A DNA stretch of 64,000 nt, taken from NCBI GenBank assembly GCA_963921355.3, contig OZ001190.1, positions 4,836,001 to 4,900,000 of the forward strand. Reading direction: 5' to 3'. The position numbers were made by a program, and so were the translations under genes. Origin of the DNA: CAWUEZ02 sp963921355 (GTDB taxonomy: Bacteria > Pseudomonadota > Alphaproteobacteria > Thalassobaculales > Thalassobaculaceae). The notes below the pieces were generated by a model. That model had not been told where the DNA came from. It was given only the letters and a program-made list of their open reading frames with translations, and ran no database searches. Positions 37,187 through 44,911 of the stretch are shown here, one piece after another. Each line of letters begins with the position of its first letter. Positions within the stretch are counted from its first letter, which is position 1.

Positions 37187-38095
37187 TCAGGCGCGCCGCC
37201 GACGCCGTTCGCGACCACCGCGCGCGCCCGCGACGTCGCGGCCCTCGGCGGCCGGCTCGCGGAACCGGCGGATCCAGCGCCGACACTCCGGATCGTGTCC
37301 CATCATCACGTCGGCGCCCATGACGCCGGCCATCTCCTCGGAATGCAGCGGGTTCATGATGGCCGACGTCATCCCCGAGCCGATTGCCATGGTCAGGAAC
37401 GCGGCGTTCAACGCGTGGCGGTTCGGCAGACCGAAGGAAATGTTGGAGGCGCCGCAGGTCGTGTTGACACCCAGCTCCTCGCGCAACCGGCGGATCAGCC
37501 GCATGGCGGAGTGGCCGGCCAGGTTGAGGGCACCAACCGGCATCACCAGGGGATCGACGACGACGTCGGCGCGGGGAATGCCATAGTCCTCGGCGCGTTC
37601 GACAATCTTGCGGGCGACGTCGTAGCGGACGTCCGGATCCTCGGAGATCCCGGTCTCGTCGTTCGAGATCGCGACCACCGCGGCACCGTACTTCTTGACC
37701 AGCGGCAGCACGACTTCGAGGCGCTCCTCTTCGCCGGTCACCGAGTTGACCAGTGCCTTGCCCTGATAAACGGCCAGGCCGGCTTCCAGGGCTTCGACGA
37801 TGGAGCTGTCGATCGACAGCGGAACATCGGTGATGGACTGCACCAGCTGGATCGACTGGGCCAGGATGGCCGGTTCGTCAGCCAGCGGGATTCCGGCGTT
37901 GACGTCGAGCATGGTGGCCCCCGCCTCGACCTGGGCACGGGCATCGGACTCGACCCGACTGAAATCACCCGCTGCCATCTCGGCCGCCAGAAGCTTGCGA
38001 CCGGTCGGGTTGATCCGTTCGCCGATGACGCAGAACGGCCGCTCGAAACCGATCAGGACTTCCTTGGTGGCGGAGGAAACGAGGGTGTCGACCAT
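37187..38095 (-). CDS. Methyltetrahydrofolate:corrinoid methyltransferase (pterin-binding family)
   Basis: 302 residues with a pterin-binding TIM barrel. Landmarks are FCVIGERINPTGRK, ATMLDVNAGIP, LSIDSSIVEALEAGL, LVNSVTGEEER and TTCGASNISFGLPNR. It moves a methyl group between the corrinoid protein and tetrahydrofolate, as AcsE, MtgA or MetH domains do. The length is normal for the stand-alone enzyme; a basic tail (GGRERRRRRA) is added. It lies between the activator gene and the MTHFR gene on the same strand. Direction is probably toward methyl-THF, for oxidation by the neighbouring reductase. Confidence 0.9.
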   Translation of the reverse strand: MVDTLVSSATKEVLIGFERPFCVIGERINPTGRKLLAAEMAAGDFSRVESDARAQVEAGATMLDVNAGIPLADEPAILAQSIQLVQSITDVPLSIDSSIVEALEAGLAVYQGKALVNSVTGEEERLEVVLPLVKKYGAAVVAISNDETGISEDPDVRYDVARKIVERAEDYGIPRADVVVDPLVMPVGALNLAGHSAMRLIRRLREELGVNTTCGASNISFGLPNRHALNAAFLTMAIGSGMTSAIMNPLHSEEMAGVMGADVMMGHDPECRRWIRRFREPAAEGRDVAGARGGRERRRRRA

Positions 38096-38130
38096 GGGCT
38101 GGCTCCAGAGGGGCGTTGGCGTTCAGTGTT

Positions 38131-39057
38131 TCAGGAGGCGATCCGCGCCGTCGAGTTGGCATCGATCAGCAGCTCTCCACGGGCCTGATCGACGGAGAAT
38201 GCACCCGACGCCACGGCGTTGGCCCAGTCGGCTGTCTTCGCCAATCCGCCGAACGGATAGAAATGCAGTTTCTCGATCCCGCATTCGGCATCCCGCTCGC
38301 GGTAGGCGGCCAGATCGATCACCAGCCGATTCGGCGCCTGGACCAGCAGGAGCTTCGCCAGGTTGCGAGCCTGCCGCGTGAGGATCCGGATGGACGGGCC
38401 GACGCCAGACATCTGGGCGAATTTCAGCAACGTCTTCAGCGTCGCCAGACCGGGCACACCGAGATGGATCGGCAGCCGGTTACCCCAGTTCCGGATCTCC
38501 CGGTCCCAGGCGATGATCGCCGACGCGTCGAAGCAGAACTGGGTCTCGATGTACATGTCGAGACCGTTGTCGGCCGCGAACCGGTTCTTCCAGAGGAGAG
38601 CCTCTTTGAGCATGGGCCCGGGAATGTCGGGACTGCCCTCGGGGTGCCCGGCCACGCCGATCTTGGTAATCCCGCGGCGCTGGAAAGCACCGGTCGACAG
38701 CATGTCCATCGACGATGTGAAAACACCGACCGGCCGGTCCATGCCCCCGGCGATCACCAGAACCTGGGTCACACCGGCCTCCTCGACGAGCTTTCCGAGA
38801 TAGCGATCCAGGGCGGCCTCATCGGCGATCGAGCGCGCCGCCACGTGGGGCACCGGCTCGAAGCCCTCGTCGCGCAGGCGGCGGGCCACGGCCACCGTCT
38901 CCTCGGGCTCGCTGCCGGGCAGGAACGTGACGTTGACGGTGGTTCCCGGTGCCAGATGATCGCCAAACGCAGCGACCTTGGCTGCGGAGGCCGGCGTGGT
39001 CTCCACCGAAAAGCCACTTACCAGGGCGCGCACCGCGCCTTCGCTAACCTGAGCCAT
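38131..39057 (-). CDS. Methylenetetrahydrofolate reductase family protein
   Basis: 308 residues of the MetF-like TIM-barrel family. Landmarks are GFSVETTPASAAK (start), VNVTFLPGSEPEETV, PHVAARSIADEAAL, GVAGHPEGSPDIP and ETQFCFDASAI. It should interconvert methyl-THF and methylene-THF. Its place beside a corrinoid methyltransferase suggests it serves one-carbon oxidation rather than methionine synthesis. The ATG at 39057 fits the family; the open frame runs further upstream without homology. It is first in the three-gene minus-strand operon, with a 211-bp leader region shared with a divergent thioesterase gene. Confidence 0.85.
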   Translation of the reverse strand: MAQVSEGAVRALVSGFSVETTPASAAKVAAFGDHLAPGTTVNVTFLPGSEPEETVAVARRLRDEGFEPVPHVAARSIADEAALDRYLGKLVEEAGVTQVLVIAGGMDRPVGVFTSSMDMLSTGAFQRRGITKIGVAGHPEGSPDIPGPMLKEALLWKNRFAADNGLDMYIETQFCFDASAIIAWDREIRNWGNRLPIHLGVPGLATLKTLLKFAQMSGVGPSIRILTRQARNLAKLLLVQAPNRLVIDLAAYRERDAECGIEKLHFYPFGGLAKTADWANAVASGAFSVDQARGELLIDANSTARIAS

Positions 39058-39151
39058 GCCACACCCTCGCGCTGACCGTTGACTCTTTATGAAGCTGCCG
39101 TTCCCATCTCGATGGCCGGATGTCGCCGCACAACGCTTCAAATCCGACACG

Positions 39152-39181
39152 CAATCTTGCCGAAGAAGAGATTGTCTTCGG
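39152..39181 (-). promoter_or_regulatory. Two mutually exclusive hairpins in the MTHFR leader
   Basis: On the minus strand CCGAAGA pairs with TCTTCGG (39160-39181), while CAATCT pairs with AGATTG (39152-39174). The arms interleave, so only one stem can form unless a pseudoknot is made. About 95 nt separate this from the MTHFR start. It may be an alternative-structure regulator; no known riboswitch consensus was recognised. Confidence 0.35.
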
Positions 39182-39268
39182 GACGAATCCCCTTGATGTC
39201 GTGTCGAGGACATCGCGATCCCCGTCACGCTTTGGTACCGCCGCGTCACAAGCAGGAGAGCCCGCACC

Positions 39269-39751
39269 ATGAGCGAACGCAGCCGATCCTACGCCTGGCC
39301 GGATCCGGCCCCGCTGGCCGAAGCCACCCGGACACTGAGCGGTCTGGAGGCCTTGCAGAAGGTCGTCGACGGAGAACTTCCGGCGCCGCCGATCGGGACA
39401 ACGATGGGATTTCGTCTCGTCGAGGTCTCCGACGGTCGGGCAGTCTTCGAAGGGTCGTGGCAGGAATTCCTGGTCAACCCGGCGGGCACCCTGCACGGGG
39501 GCTGGTACGGGACGATCATGGACAGCGCCATGGGCTGTGCGGTGCACGCGACCCTGCCGGCGGGCACGGGATACACGACGCTCGAGTACAAAGTTCACAT
39601 CACGCGAGGCGTCGGCCCGGACGCCGGTCCGCTGCGCGCCGAAGGCGTTGTCATCCATCGGGGACGGCGCACGGCGACGGCGGAGGCCAAGCTGCTCGAC
39701 GGTGCGGGCAAGGTCTACGCGCATGCGACGACCACCTGCATCATCCTCTAG
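39269..39751 (+). CDS. PaaI-family hotdog thioesterase
   Basis: 160 residues. The hotdog fold signature is TLHGGWYGTIMDSAMGCAV, with GYTTLEYKVHITR after it and a final HATTTCIIL strand. It probably hydrolyses an acyl-CoA thioester. A CAGGAGAG site precedes the ATG. It lies alone on the plus strand between the MTHFR gene and a histidine kinase, both on the minus strand; a link to one-carbon metabolism is not evident. Confidence 0.9.
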   Translation: MSERSRSYAWPDPAPLAEATRTLSGLEALQKVVDGELPAPPIGTTMGFRLVEVSDGRAVFEGSWQEFLVNPAGTLHGGWYGTIMDSAMGCAVHATLPAGTGYTTLEYKVHITRGVGPDAGPLRAEGVVIHRGRRTATAEAKLLDGAGKVYAHATTTCIIL

Positions 39752-39763
39752 AGCAGACCCGGG

Positions 39764-40912
39764 TCAGCGGACCGTGCGCCAGGCAGGGAACACGATGGTG
39801 ACCGAGGTCCCGACATCGAGCGTGCTGGCGACCGTGACCATGCCGTCATAGGCCTCGGTCAGTTCTTTGACGACACTGAGACCGATACCGTAGCCGCCGC
39901 CGTTCTGCGCAGCGTCTCCGACGCGCCGGTACTTTTCGAACACGTGAGGAATGTCATCCTCGGCGATCCCGATCCCGGTGTCGTCGACCCGGATTTCGAC
40001 GCCGCCGCCGCTGTTGAGGGCCAGGGAAACGGTGACCCTGCCGTTCGGGCGATTGTACTTGATCGCATTGGAGATCGTGTTCTGGACGATCCGCTTCAAC
40101 GGGACGGTCTCGACGACCAGGCGGGTCCCGTCCGGCAGCCGGTCGTCGACATCCAGGGACACGCTGCCGAGAGCACAGCCCTGGATGAGACAGACCTCCC
40201 GCAGCAAGTCGGAAACCGCCAAAGACTGGGCGTCCGATGCCCTCTGGTCCGGCAAACCGTCGCCGCCGTCGCGACCGGCATGCATGATATCGACGAACAT
40301 CTCCTGGAGAATCTCAGCGGACTCAGCGGCGAGATCGACGTGGCGCTGCAACCGACCGGCCTCGACCTGATCGGCGATGTCGCAGCGCGCGAGCGCGATG
40401 AACCCGATCAGCGCGTTCAGGGGATTCATGAGGTCGTGGGCCAGTTCGGCGTAGTGGTCCGCCAGGGAGTGGGCCGGCAACGCCTGATACTCGCCGGTCA
40501 CATCGACATGGAGCACCAGAACCGTCGTCCCGATCCGCGACGCCACCATCTTGAACCAGCGCCGACGGTTCGGCGCATGACAGGGATAGGTATGGTCGAA
40601 CGAGCGCCGTTCGCCGGCCAGAACGGCGCGAAGACCGTCAGCGACGCGCCGCGCATCCTGACATTCAGCACCTTCGGTCGCGTCGCAGATTCCCAGATAG
40701 TTGAGGCCCCGGAACCGGCCGGTCCCGCCGCCATTGTCTTTCCCGAACCGGGTCCAGGCCGGATTGACCGCCACAATCTGCGCGTCGAGGTCGAGCAGGG
40801 CCGCCGGATGGTCGAGGGCGTCCAGAAACCCCGGGGACGGCGCGTCGTCCGCCGCCCGTGCTCCGGCGGCAAACTCCATTCGCTGTTCGCGTACTTCGGC
40901 AAGCTCACCCAT
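39764..40912 (-). CDS. PAS-domain sensor histidine kinase
   Basis: 382 residues with no membrane segment, so a cytoplasmic sensor. A PAS domain lies at about residues 25-145 (LDALDHPAALLDLDAQIVAV, and cysteines in GICDATEGAECQDA). The phosphorylated His is in ELAHDLMNPLNALIGF. The ATPase domain has the N box SNAIKYNRPNG, G1 DDTGIGIAEDDIPHVFEKY and G2 GGGYGIGLSVVKEL. No response regulator gene adjoins, making it an orphan kinase; the pseudo-receiver protein at 43718-44776 is the nearest related protein. What it senses is unknown. Confidence 0.9.
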   Translation of the reverse strand: MGELAEVREQRMEFAAGARAADDAPSPGFLDALDHPAALLDLDAQIVAVNPAWTRFGKDNGGGTGRFRGLNYLGICDATEGAECQDARRVADGLRAVLAGERRSFDHTYPCHAPNRRRWFKMVASRIGTTVLVLHVDVTGEYQALPAHSLADHYAELAHDLMNPLNALIGFIALARCDIADQVEAGRLQRHVDLAAESAEILQEMFVDIMHAGRDGGDGLPDQRASDAQSLAVSDLLREVCLIQGCALGSVSLDVDDRLPDGTRLVVETVPLKRIVQNTISNAIKYNRPNGRVTVSLALNSGGGVEIRVDDTGIGIAEDDIPHVFEKYRRVGDAAQNGGGYGIGLSVVKELTEAYDGMVTVASTLDVGTSVTIVFPAWRTVR

Positions 40913-41174
40913 CGGCCAAAGACCCCGTGGAGGTGGTGAAATCGGATACCGTCCGAACAGCTTCCGCCGATTAAGGTAAAATCAAACTTAAAAGCTCCGG
41001 AAGAATTCCCGTAGATCATTTAGGGGTTTTCCCGTAGCGAACCGACTCAAGCAAAACCTCGATTTCTGCCGAGCGGCGAACAGTCAAATGCCCGACCGGG
41101 TCCACAGCGTCCCTTGGATCAGGAGTCGGCTTCCCCATCTCAGCGATCAACATCGCCAACGCCGAGGGCCCACC

Positions 41175-41798
41175 ATGATCGACCTCTACACCTTCAACAC
41201 CCCGAACGGCCGCAAGGTCTCCATCATGCTCGAGGAGCTGGGGGTTCCCTACACCGCGCACCGCATCGACATTACCGAGGACGATCAGTTCAAACCGGAC
41301 TTCCTGGCGATCTCGCCGAACAACAAGATCCCCGCCATCATCGACAGCGAAGGCCCGAACGGAGCCCCGCACTCGGTGTTCGAGACCGGGGCCATCCTGC
41401 TGTACCTCGCCGAGAAGTTCGGCAAGTTCCTGCCGAGCGACGCGGTCAAGCGATCGCAGGTCATCCAGTGGCTGATGTGGCAGATGGGCGGTGCCGGGCC
41501 GATGTTCGGCCAGGCCGGCCACTTCGTGAAGTTCAAGCCGGGCGTCGCGCCCTACGCCGAGGAGCGGTACACGGCCGAGAGCAAGCGCCTGCTCGGGGTG
41601 CTCGACAAACAACTGGCCGACAACGCCTTTGTCGCCGGCGAGGAGTACACGATCGCGGATATCGCGACCTATCCCTGGGTCAAGGTGTTCGAGTTCTACG
41701 GCATCCCCGAGATCCTGGACGGCTTCGACAACGTGAAGCGCTGGCTCGCTGAGATCGCCGAGCGCCCGGCTGTCGAGCGCGGCTGGGTGGTCGTCTGA
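41175..41798 (+). CDS. Glutathione S-transferase (YfcG/YghU-like)
   Basis: 207 residues. The thioredoxin-like N-terminal domain begins MIDLYTFNTPNGRKVSIMLE, with PNNKIPAIID and the glutathione-binding Glu-Thr in SVFETGAILLYLAEKFGKF. The helical C-terminal domain has LGVLDKQLADNAFVAGEEYT and the N-cap box ADIATYPW. The TFNTPNGRK start marks the nu-class group that reduces disulfides with two bound glutathiones. The ATG at 41175 is chosen by homology. It lies inside the corrinoid region but on the opposite strand. Confidence 0.92.
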   Translation: MIDLYTFNTPNGRKVSIMLEELGVPYTAHRIDITEDDQFKPDFLAISPNNKIPAIIDSEGPNGAPHSVFETGAILLYLAEKFGKFLPSDAVKRSQVIQWLMWQMGGAGPMFGQAGHFVKFKPGVAPYAEERYTAESKRLLGVLDKQLADNAFVAGEEYTIADIATYPWVKVFEFYGIPEILDGFDNVKRWLAEIAERPAVERGWVVV

Positions 41799-41841
41799 GC
41801 GAGATCACCTGACGGGGGGCGTCTGGTTCCTCCGGCGCCGC

Positions 41842-42156
41842 CTAGCCGTCGACACCGCCGGCGGCGATCAGGTCGCGAAGCCGTTCCGGCGGGTAGGCTG
41901 CCTCGATCTCGGCAGCCCGCGCCGCCGCGGTCGCTTCCATGTCGTCGTCACTGACGTCGACGGGGTCGGACCGGTGCCATTCCTCGAGATAGTCGTCGGC
42001 CGATTCCGCGCCGCCCCGCATGGCGGCGGCGTCGATCGCCGCGATGAACCGTTTCGCGAGTTCCACCTTGGCGCCTTCGCGGCGTCGGCCGCGTCCCTTC
42101 TCGACGATGACCTGGGCGGGGATATCGCGCCAGTAGACCACGACCAGATGCGCCAT
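41842..42156 (-). CDS. Small virulence-factor-family protein
   Basis: 104 residues. It begins MAHLVVVYWRDIPAQVIVEK, followed by a basic GRGRRREGAKVELAKRF, the pattern of a small family named virulence factor in domain databases despite having no shown role in virulence. The product is cytoplasmic. It lies 7 bp after the DUF1638 gene and in the same run as the corrinoid protein gene, an association I recall from other aerobic corrinoid clusters. Its function is unknown; a part in corrinoid one-carbon transfer is suggested by context only. Confidence 0.78.
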   Translation of the reverse strand: MAHLVVVYWRDIPAQVIVEKGRGRRREGAKVELAKRFIAAIDAAAMRGGAESADDYLEEWHRSDPVDVSDDDMEATAAARAAEIEAAYPPERLRDLIAAGGVDG

Positions 42157-42163
42157 AGCGGGA

Positions 42164-42841
42164 TCAGTCCTGTATGTGCTCGTCGGCCGCCGCAGCGACG
42201 AAGTCGCCAAGCTCACCGTACCCGACATGGCGGTACTCGAAGGCGAGCCCGAGCCGCTCGGCGGCCTTCTGCGCCTTGTCGCGAAGCCGCGAGTCGGCGA
42301 GCTGCGCAAGGTAAACCAACGTCGTGTAGTTCCCGAAGTAGTCGGGCAACAGCTCCGGATAGCGGTCCAACCCGAGGCCCTTGATGATCAGGCGATCAAA
42401 GTGCCGTACCAGGTAATCCGTCAGGTAGAACTGCCCCGGATCGCGATCTGACATCTCGGTGAACGCGTCGGTGCCGGCGAACATCTGGTAGCAGTGCGGC
42501 CCGGGGATGCGTTCCACCCCCTCCGCCTCGAGCACCCGGTCCAGTTCGCCACCGGTCCCGCAATCGCCGTACAGCACGAAGACGCGATCATAGGCTGGCC
42601 GCGCCGAACGGATCTTGCGCAGGACGGCCGGCGCGATCTTCTGGGGCGTGTTGTGCCAATGGGCGGGCAGACAGGTGATGGTCAGCTCGGCCCAGCCGGT
42701 TGTCCGCTTGAGATCGACCAGTTCCCGGCCCAACGCCCCGCAGGCGATGAACAGGGTCTGGGGTCGACGCTGCCGTTCAACCGGCCACCCGGTTGCCGGT
42801 CTGTCGGCCAGCGTCTCGGAGGAATGTCCGCCGCCATCCAT
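42164..42841 (-). CDS. DUF1638 protein
   Basis: 225 residues. Landmarks are TLFIACGALGRELVDL, ITCLPAHWHNTPQKI, VFVLYGDCGTGGELDRVL, and GPHCYQMFAG. Conserved Cys and His residues in these four motifs suggest a metal or cofactor site. DUF1638 proteins occur next to corrinoid methyltransferases in bacteria and methanogens. No activity is established as far as I know. It lies 6 bp after the corrinoid protein gene and 7 bp before the virulence-factor-family gene, so the three form one operon. The first 25 or so residues are not conserved-looking and the start may lie further in. Confidence 0.82.
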   Translation of the reverse strand: MDGGGHSSETLADRPATGWPVERQRRPQTLFIACGALGRELVDLKRTTGWAELTITCLPAHWHNTPQKIAPAVLRKIRSARPAYDRVFVLYGDCGTGGELDRVLEAEGVERIPGPHCYQMFAGTDAFTEMSDRDPGQFYLTDYLVRHFDRLIIKGLGLDRYPELLPDYFGNYTTLVYLAQLADSRLRDKAQKAAERLGLAFEYRHVGYGELGDFVAAAADEHIQD

Positions 42842-42847
42842 CGCCGG

Positions 42848-43558
42848 CTACTCGCCGGCCGCCTGGGAATTCGACAGCCGACGCTCGGAGATCAGAGCTT
42901 TCGCCGTCTCGACGGCGACGGCCGCATCCCGGCAATACGCGTCGGCGCCGACGCTCTCCGCGAACGCCTCGTTGAGCGGCGCGCCGCCAACCAGAACGAT
43001 ATAGTCGTCCCGCAGGCCCTTCTCTTCCAGGGTGTCGATGACGACCTTCATATACGGCATGGTCGTGGTCAGCAGCGCCGACATCCCAAGAATGTCCGGC
43101 TGATGCTCTTCCAGCGCCGCCAGATAGTTCTCGACCGGATTGTTGATGCCGATATCGATCACTTCGAACCCGGCGCCCTCCATCATCATGGAGACCAGGT
43201 TCTTGCCGATGTCGTGAATGTCGCCTTTGACGGTGCCGATGACCATCTTGCCGACCCGCGGCGCCCCGGTTTCAATCAGCAACGGGCGTAGGATCGACAT
43301 CCCCGCCTTCATCGCGTTCGCCGCCATGAGGACTTCCGGCACGAACAGAATGCCGTCGCGGAAATCGATACCGACAATCCGCATGCCTTCGACCAGCGCC
43401 TTGGTCAGCACGTCGTACGGCGCCCAGCCCCGCTCGAGCAGGATATTCACGCCCTCTTCGATCTCTTCCTTCAGACCGTCGTAGAGATCGTCGTGCATCT
43501 GCTGGACGAGTTCTTCGTCGTCCAACTCTGAGAGAACGATATCGTCTTCCTCAGCCAT
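42848..43558 (-). CDS. Corrinoid (B12-binding) methyl-carrier protein
   Basis: 236 residues with the two-domain form of methylamine/glycine-betaine-type corrinoid proteins. The N-terminal helical cap has GVNILLERGWAPYDVLTKAL and VPEVLMAANAMKAG. The Rossmann domain has the lower axial ligand motif GDIHDIGKNLVSMM (D-x-H-x-x-G), then MSALLTTTMPYMK and VLVGGAPLNEAFAE. It carries methyl groups between a substrate-specific methyltransferase and the THF-linked enzyme encoded at 37187-38095. It heads the operon with DUF1638 and the virulence-factor-family gene. The substrate-specific methyltransferase (MttB/MtgB-like) is absent from the window. Confidence 0.93.
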   Translation of the reverse strand: MAEEDDIVLSELDDEELVQQMHDDLYDGLKEEIEEGVNILLERGWAPYDVLTKALVEGMRIVGIDFRDGILFVPEVLMAANAMKAGMSILRPLLIETGAPRVGKMVIGTVKGDIHDIGKNLVSMMMEGAGFEVIDIGINNPVENYLAALEEHQPDILGMSALLTTTMPYMKVVIDTLEEKGLRDDYIVLVGGAPLNEAFAESVGADAYCRDAAVAVETAKALISERRLSNSQAAGE

Positions 43559-43717
43559 CGCCGTGCGCCTCCGATGGGGTACAACTCAACGCGGCCGACG
43601 GCGGGGCCGCTGGCTTGTCCTGAAAAGACACGGGAATCGACGGCTCGGCTGCCATCACCGCGACCTGAGATGTCGAGGGCGCGACAAACCTGACGCGGGA
43701 TACCGGCTTATCCGGCC

Positions 43718-44776
43718 TCAGTCTCCTGCCGCGGCCCGGTGCGACGGAGCGCTGCTCGGCGGTGCAGAAAACCGCCTTTCGGCCTCCTTCAACGCACTGA
43801 TGATGTTGCGGCCGATTGGCCCGCCATCATCGTCGATCCGATGACGGAGTGCGGTGTTGACCCCGTCAAGATGGACCCGCAGGAGTCCGACAAGCCGGCG
43901 CCCGAGTTGGTATGTGCCGGCACTGTACTTCGCCATGGACCGGGTGACCGCCGTCATGAGGACCAGCCCGCGCTGGGCCGACAACTGGGTCGCGGCCACG
44001 GCCTGACCGTTCAACTGGCCGAGCGCCTTTTCGGTCAGCTCCGCCTCGAGTTGTTTCCAGGTATCGCCCATGACGCCTGCCTGACGACCCAGCATCCCCA
44101 TGGCCTCGCGCTTCTTGGCGACGATCTGGGCCTGGGCGGGCGCGATCGTCGATCGCTGCAATCCGTTGCGCAACGCGATCGCCGGCGGAAGCCTGGTCCC
44201 CTCCTCCGGAAACCGTTTGAACCGGAACAGCGTCGCATCCGCCGCGATATCGTAGTTGTGGACCGAGGACGAGACCGTCTGTTCGATGCTGTACTCCCGC
44301 ATCCGGCGGTCGATTTCCGCGAACTTGGCGACCCGGCGGCGGTCCGGCCCGGTATAGGCGCCGCTGACGATGAAATCCCCACGGTCCATCGGCCAGTTTC
44401 GAATGCCGTTCGAGAGAACCTGGGCCGGCACCGGGCGGCACAGGATGGACAGGCAGTCGGCGCGAATGGCAGCGCTCATTTCAGCGGAGGTTACGCCATC
44501 CCCGATCATCGCAAGGGCCATCGCCGGAAACGGGCTCGACCGATCCTGTCTGACGAACCGAACCGCCTCGATGGGTGCTGACCCGTCTGCCTCCCGATCG
44601 AACAGCGCGAAGACGTAGGGATGCCTGTCCTGGCCGAGCCGGCGCATGGCATCCTCTGACGACGCCGTCCAATCAACCGCGTCCTCGTCGAACTGATGGT
44701 TGAGAGTGGCAATTTGGCCAGCCATGTCGGCACTACCACCGACGACGAGTATGCGTTGCGACAAATTCTGCGACAT
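43718..44776 (-). CDS. Pseudo-receiver protein with unknown helical C-terminal domain
   Basis: 352 residues. The first 125 or so resemble a response-regulator receiver, but the acidic pair is replaced by Gly-Gly (ILVVGGSADM) and the conserved Lys by Arg (LCRPVP); an Asp remains in FALFDREADG. GAYTGPDRRR follows, a motif seen after receiver domains in alphaproteobacterial regulators (commonly GPDRRR). The remaining 210 residues are helical and unrecognised. Phosphorylation by the usual route is unlikely. It is 159 bp upstream of the corrinoid protein gene on the same strand, and an orphan histidine kinase lies 3 kb away. Confidence 0.68.
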   Translation of the reverse strand: MSQNLSQRILVVGGSADMAGQIATLNHQFDEDAVDWTASSEDAMRRLGQDRHPYVFALFDREADGSAPIEAVRFVRQDRSSPFPAMALAMIGDGVTSAEMSAAIRADCLSILCRPVPAQVLSNGIRNWPMDRGDFIVSGAYTGPDRRRVAKFAEIDRRMREYSIEQTVSSSVHNYDIAADATLFRFKRFPEEGTRLPPAIALRNGLQRSTIAPAQAQIVAKKREAMGMLGRQAGVMGDTWKQLEAELTEKALGQLNGQAVAATQLSAQRGLVLMTAVTRSMAKYSAGTYQLGRRLVGLLRVHLDGVNTALRHRIDDDGGPIGRNIISALKEAERRFSAPPSSAPSHRAAAGD

Positions 44777-44911
44777 CCGGTACTCCCGAGTTCTGGGCCG
44801 ATCCCGGGAAAACCGGCAAGACCCGTGCCGGAAATCGCGTTAACCATCGAGTGCATAGGAGACTCTCGGGACTCGCGTTCCGCGTTCAGAGACGCGGCCC
44901 CATGAATCCGT

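Noticed and set aside
39152..39181. H-type pseudoknot (SAM-II-like) before the MTHFR operon
   Set aside because: The connecting loops (0 and 2 nt) look too short to span the stems, and no SAM-II consensus is present; it was kept only as alternative stems.
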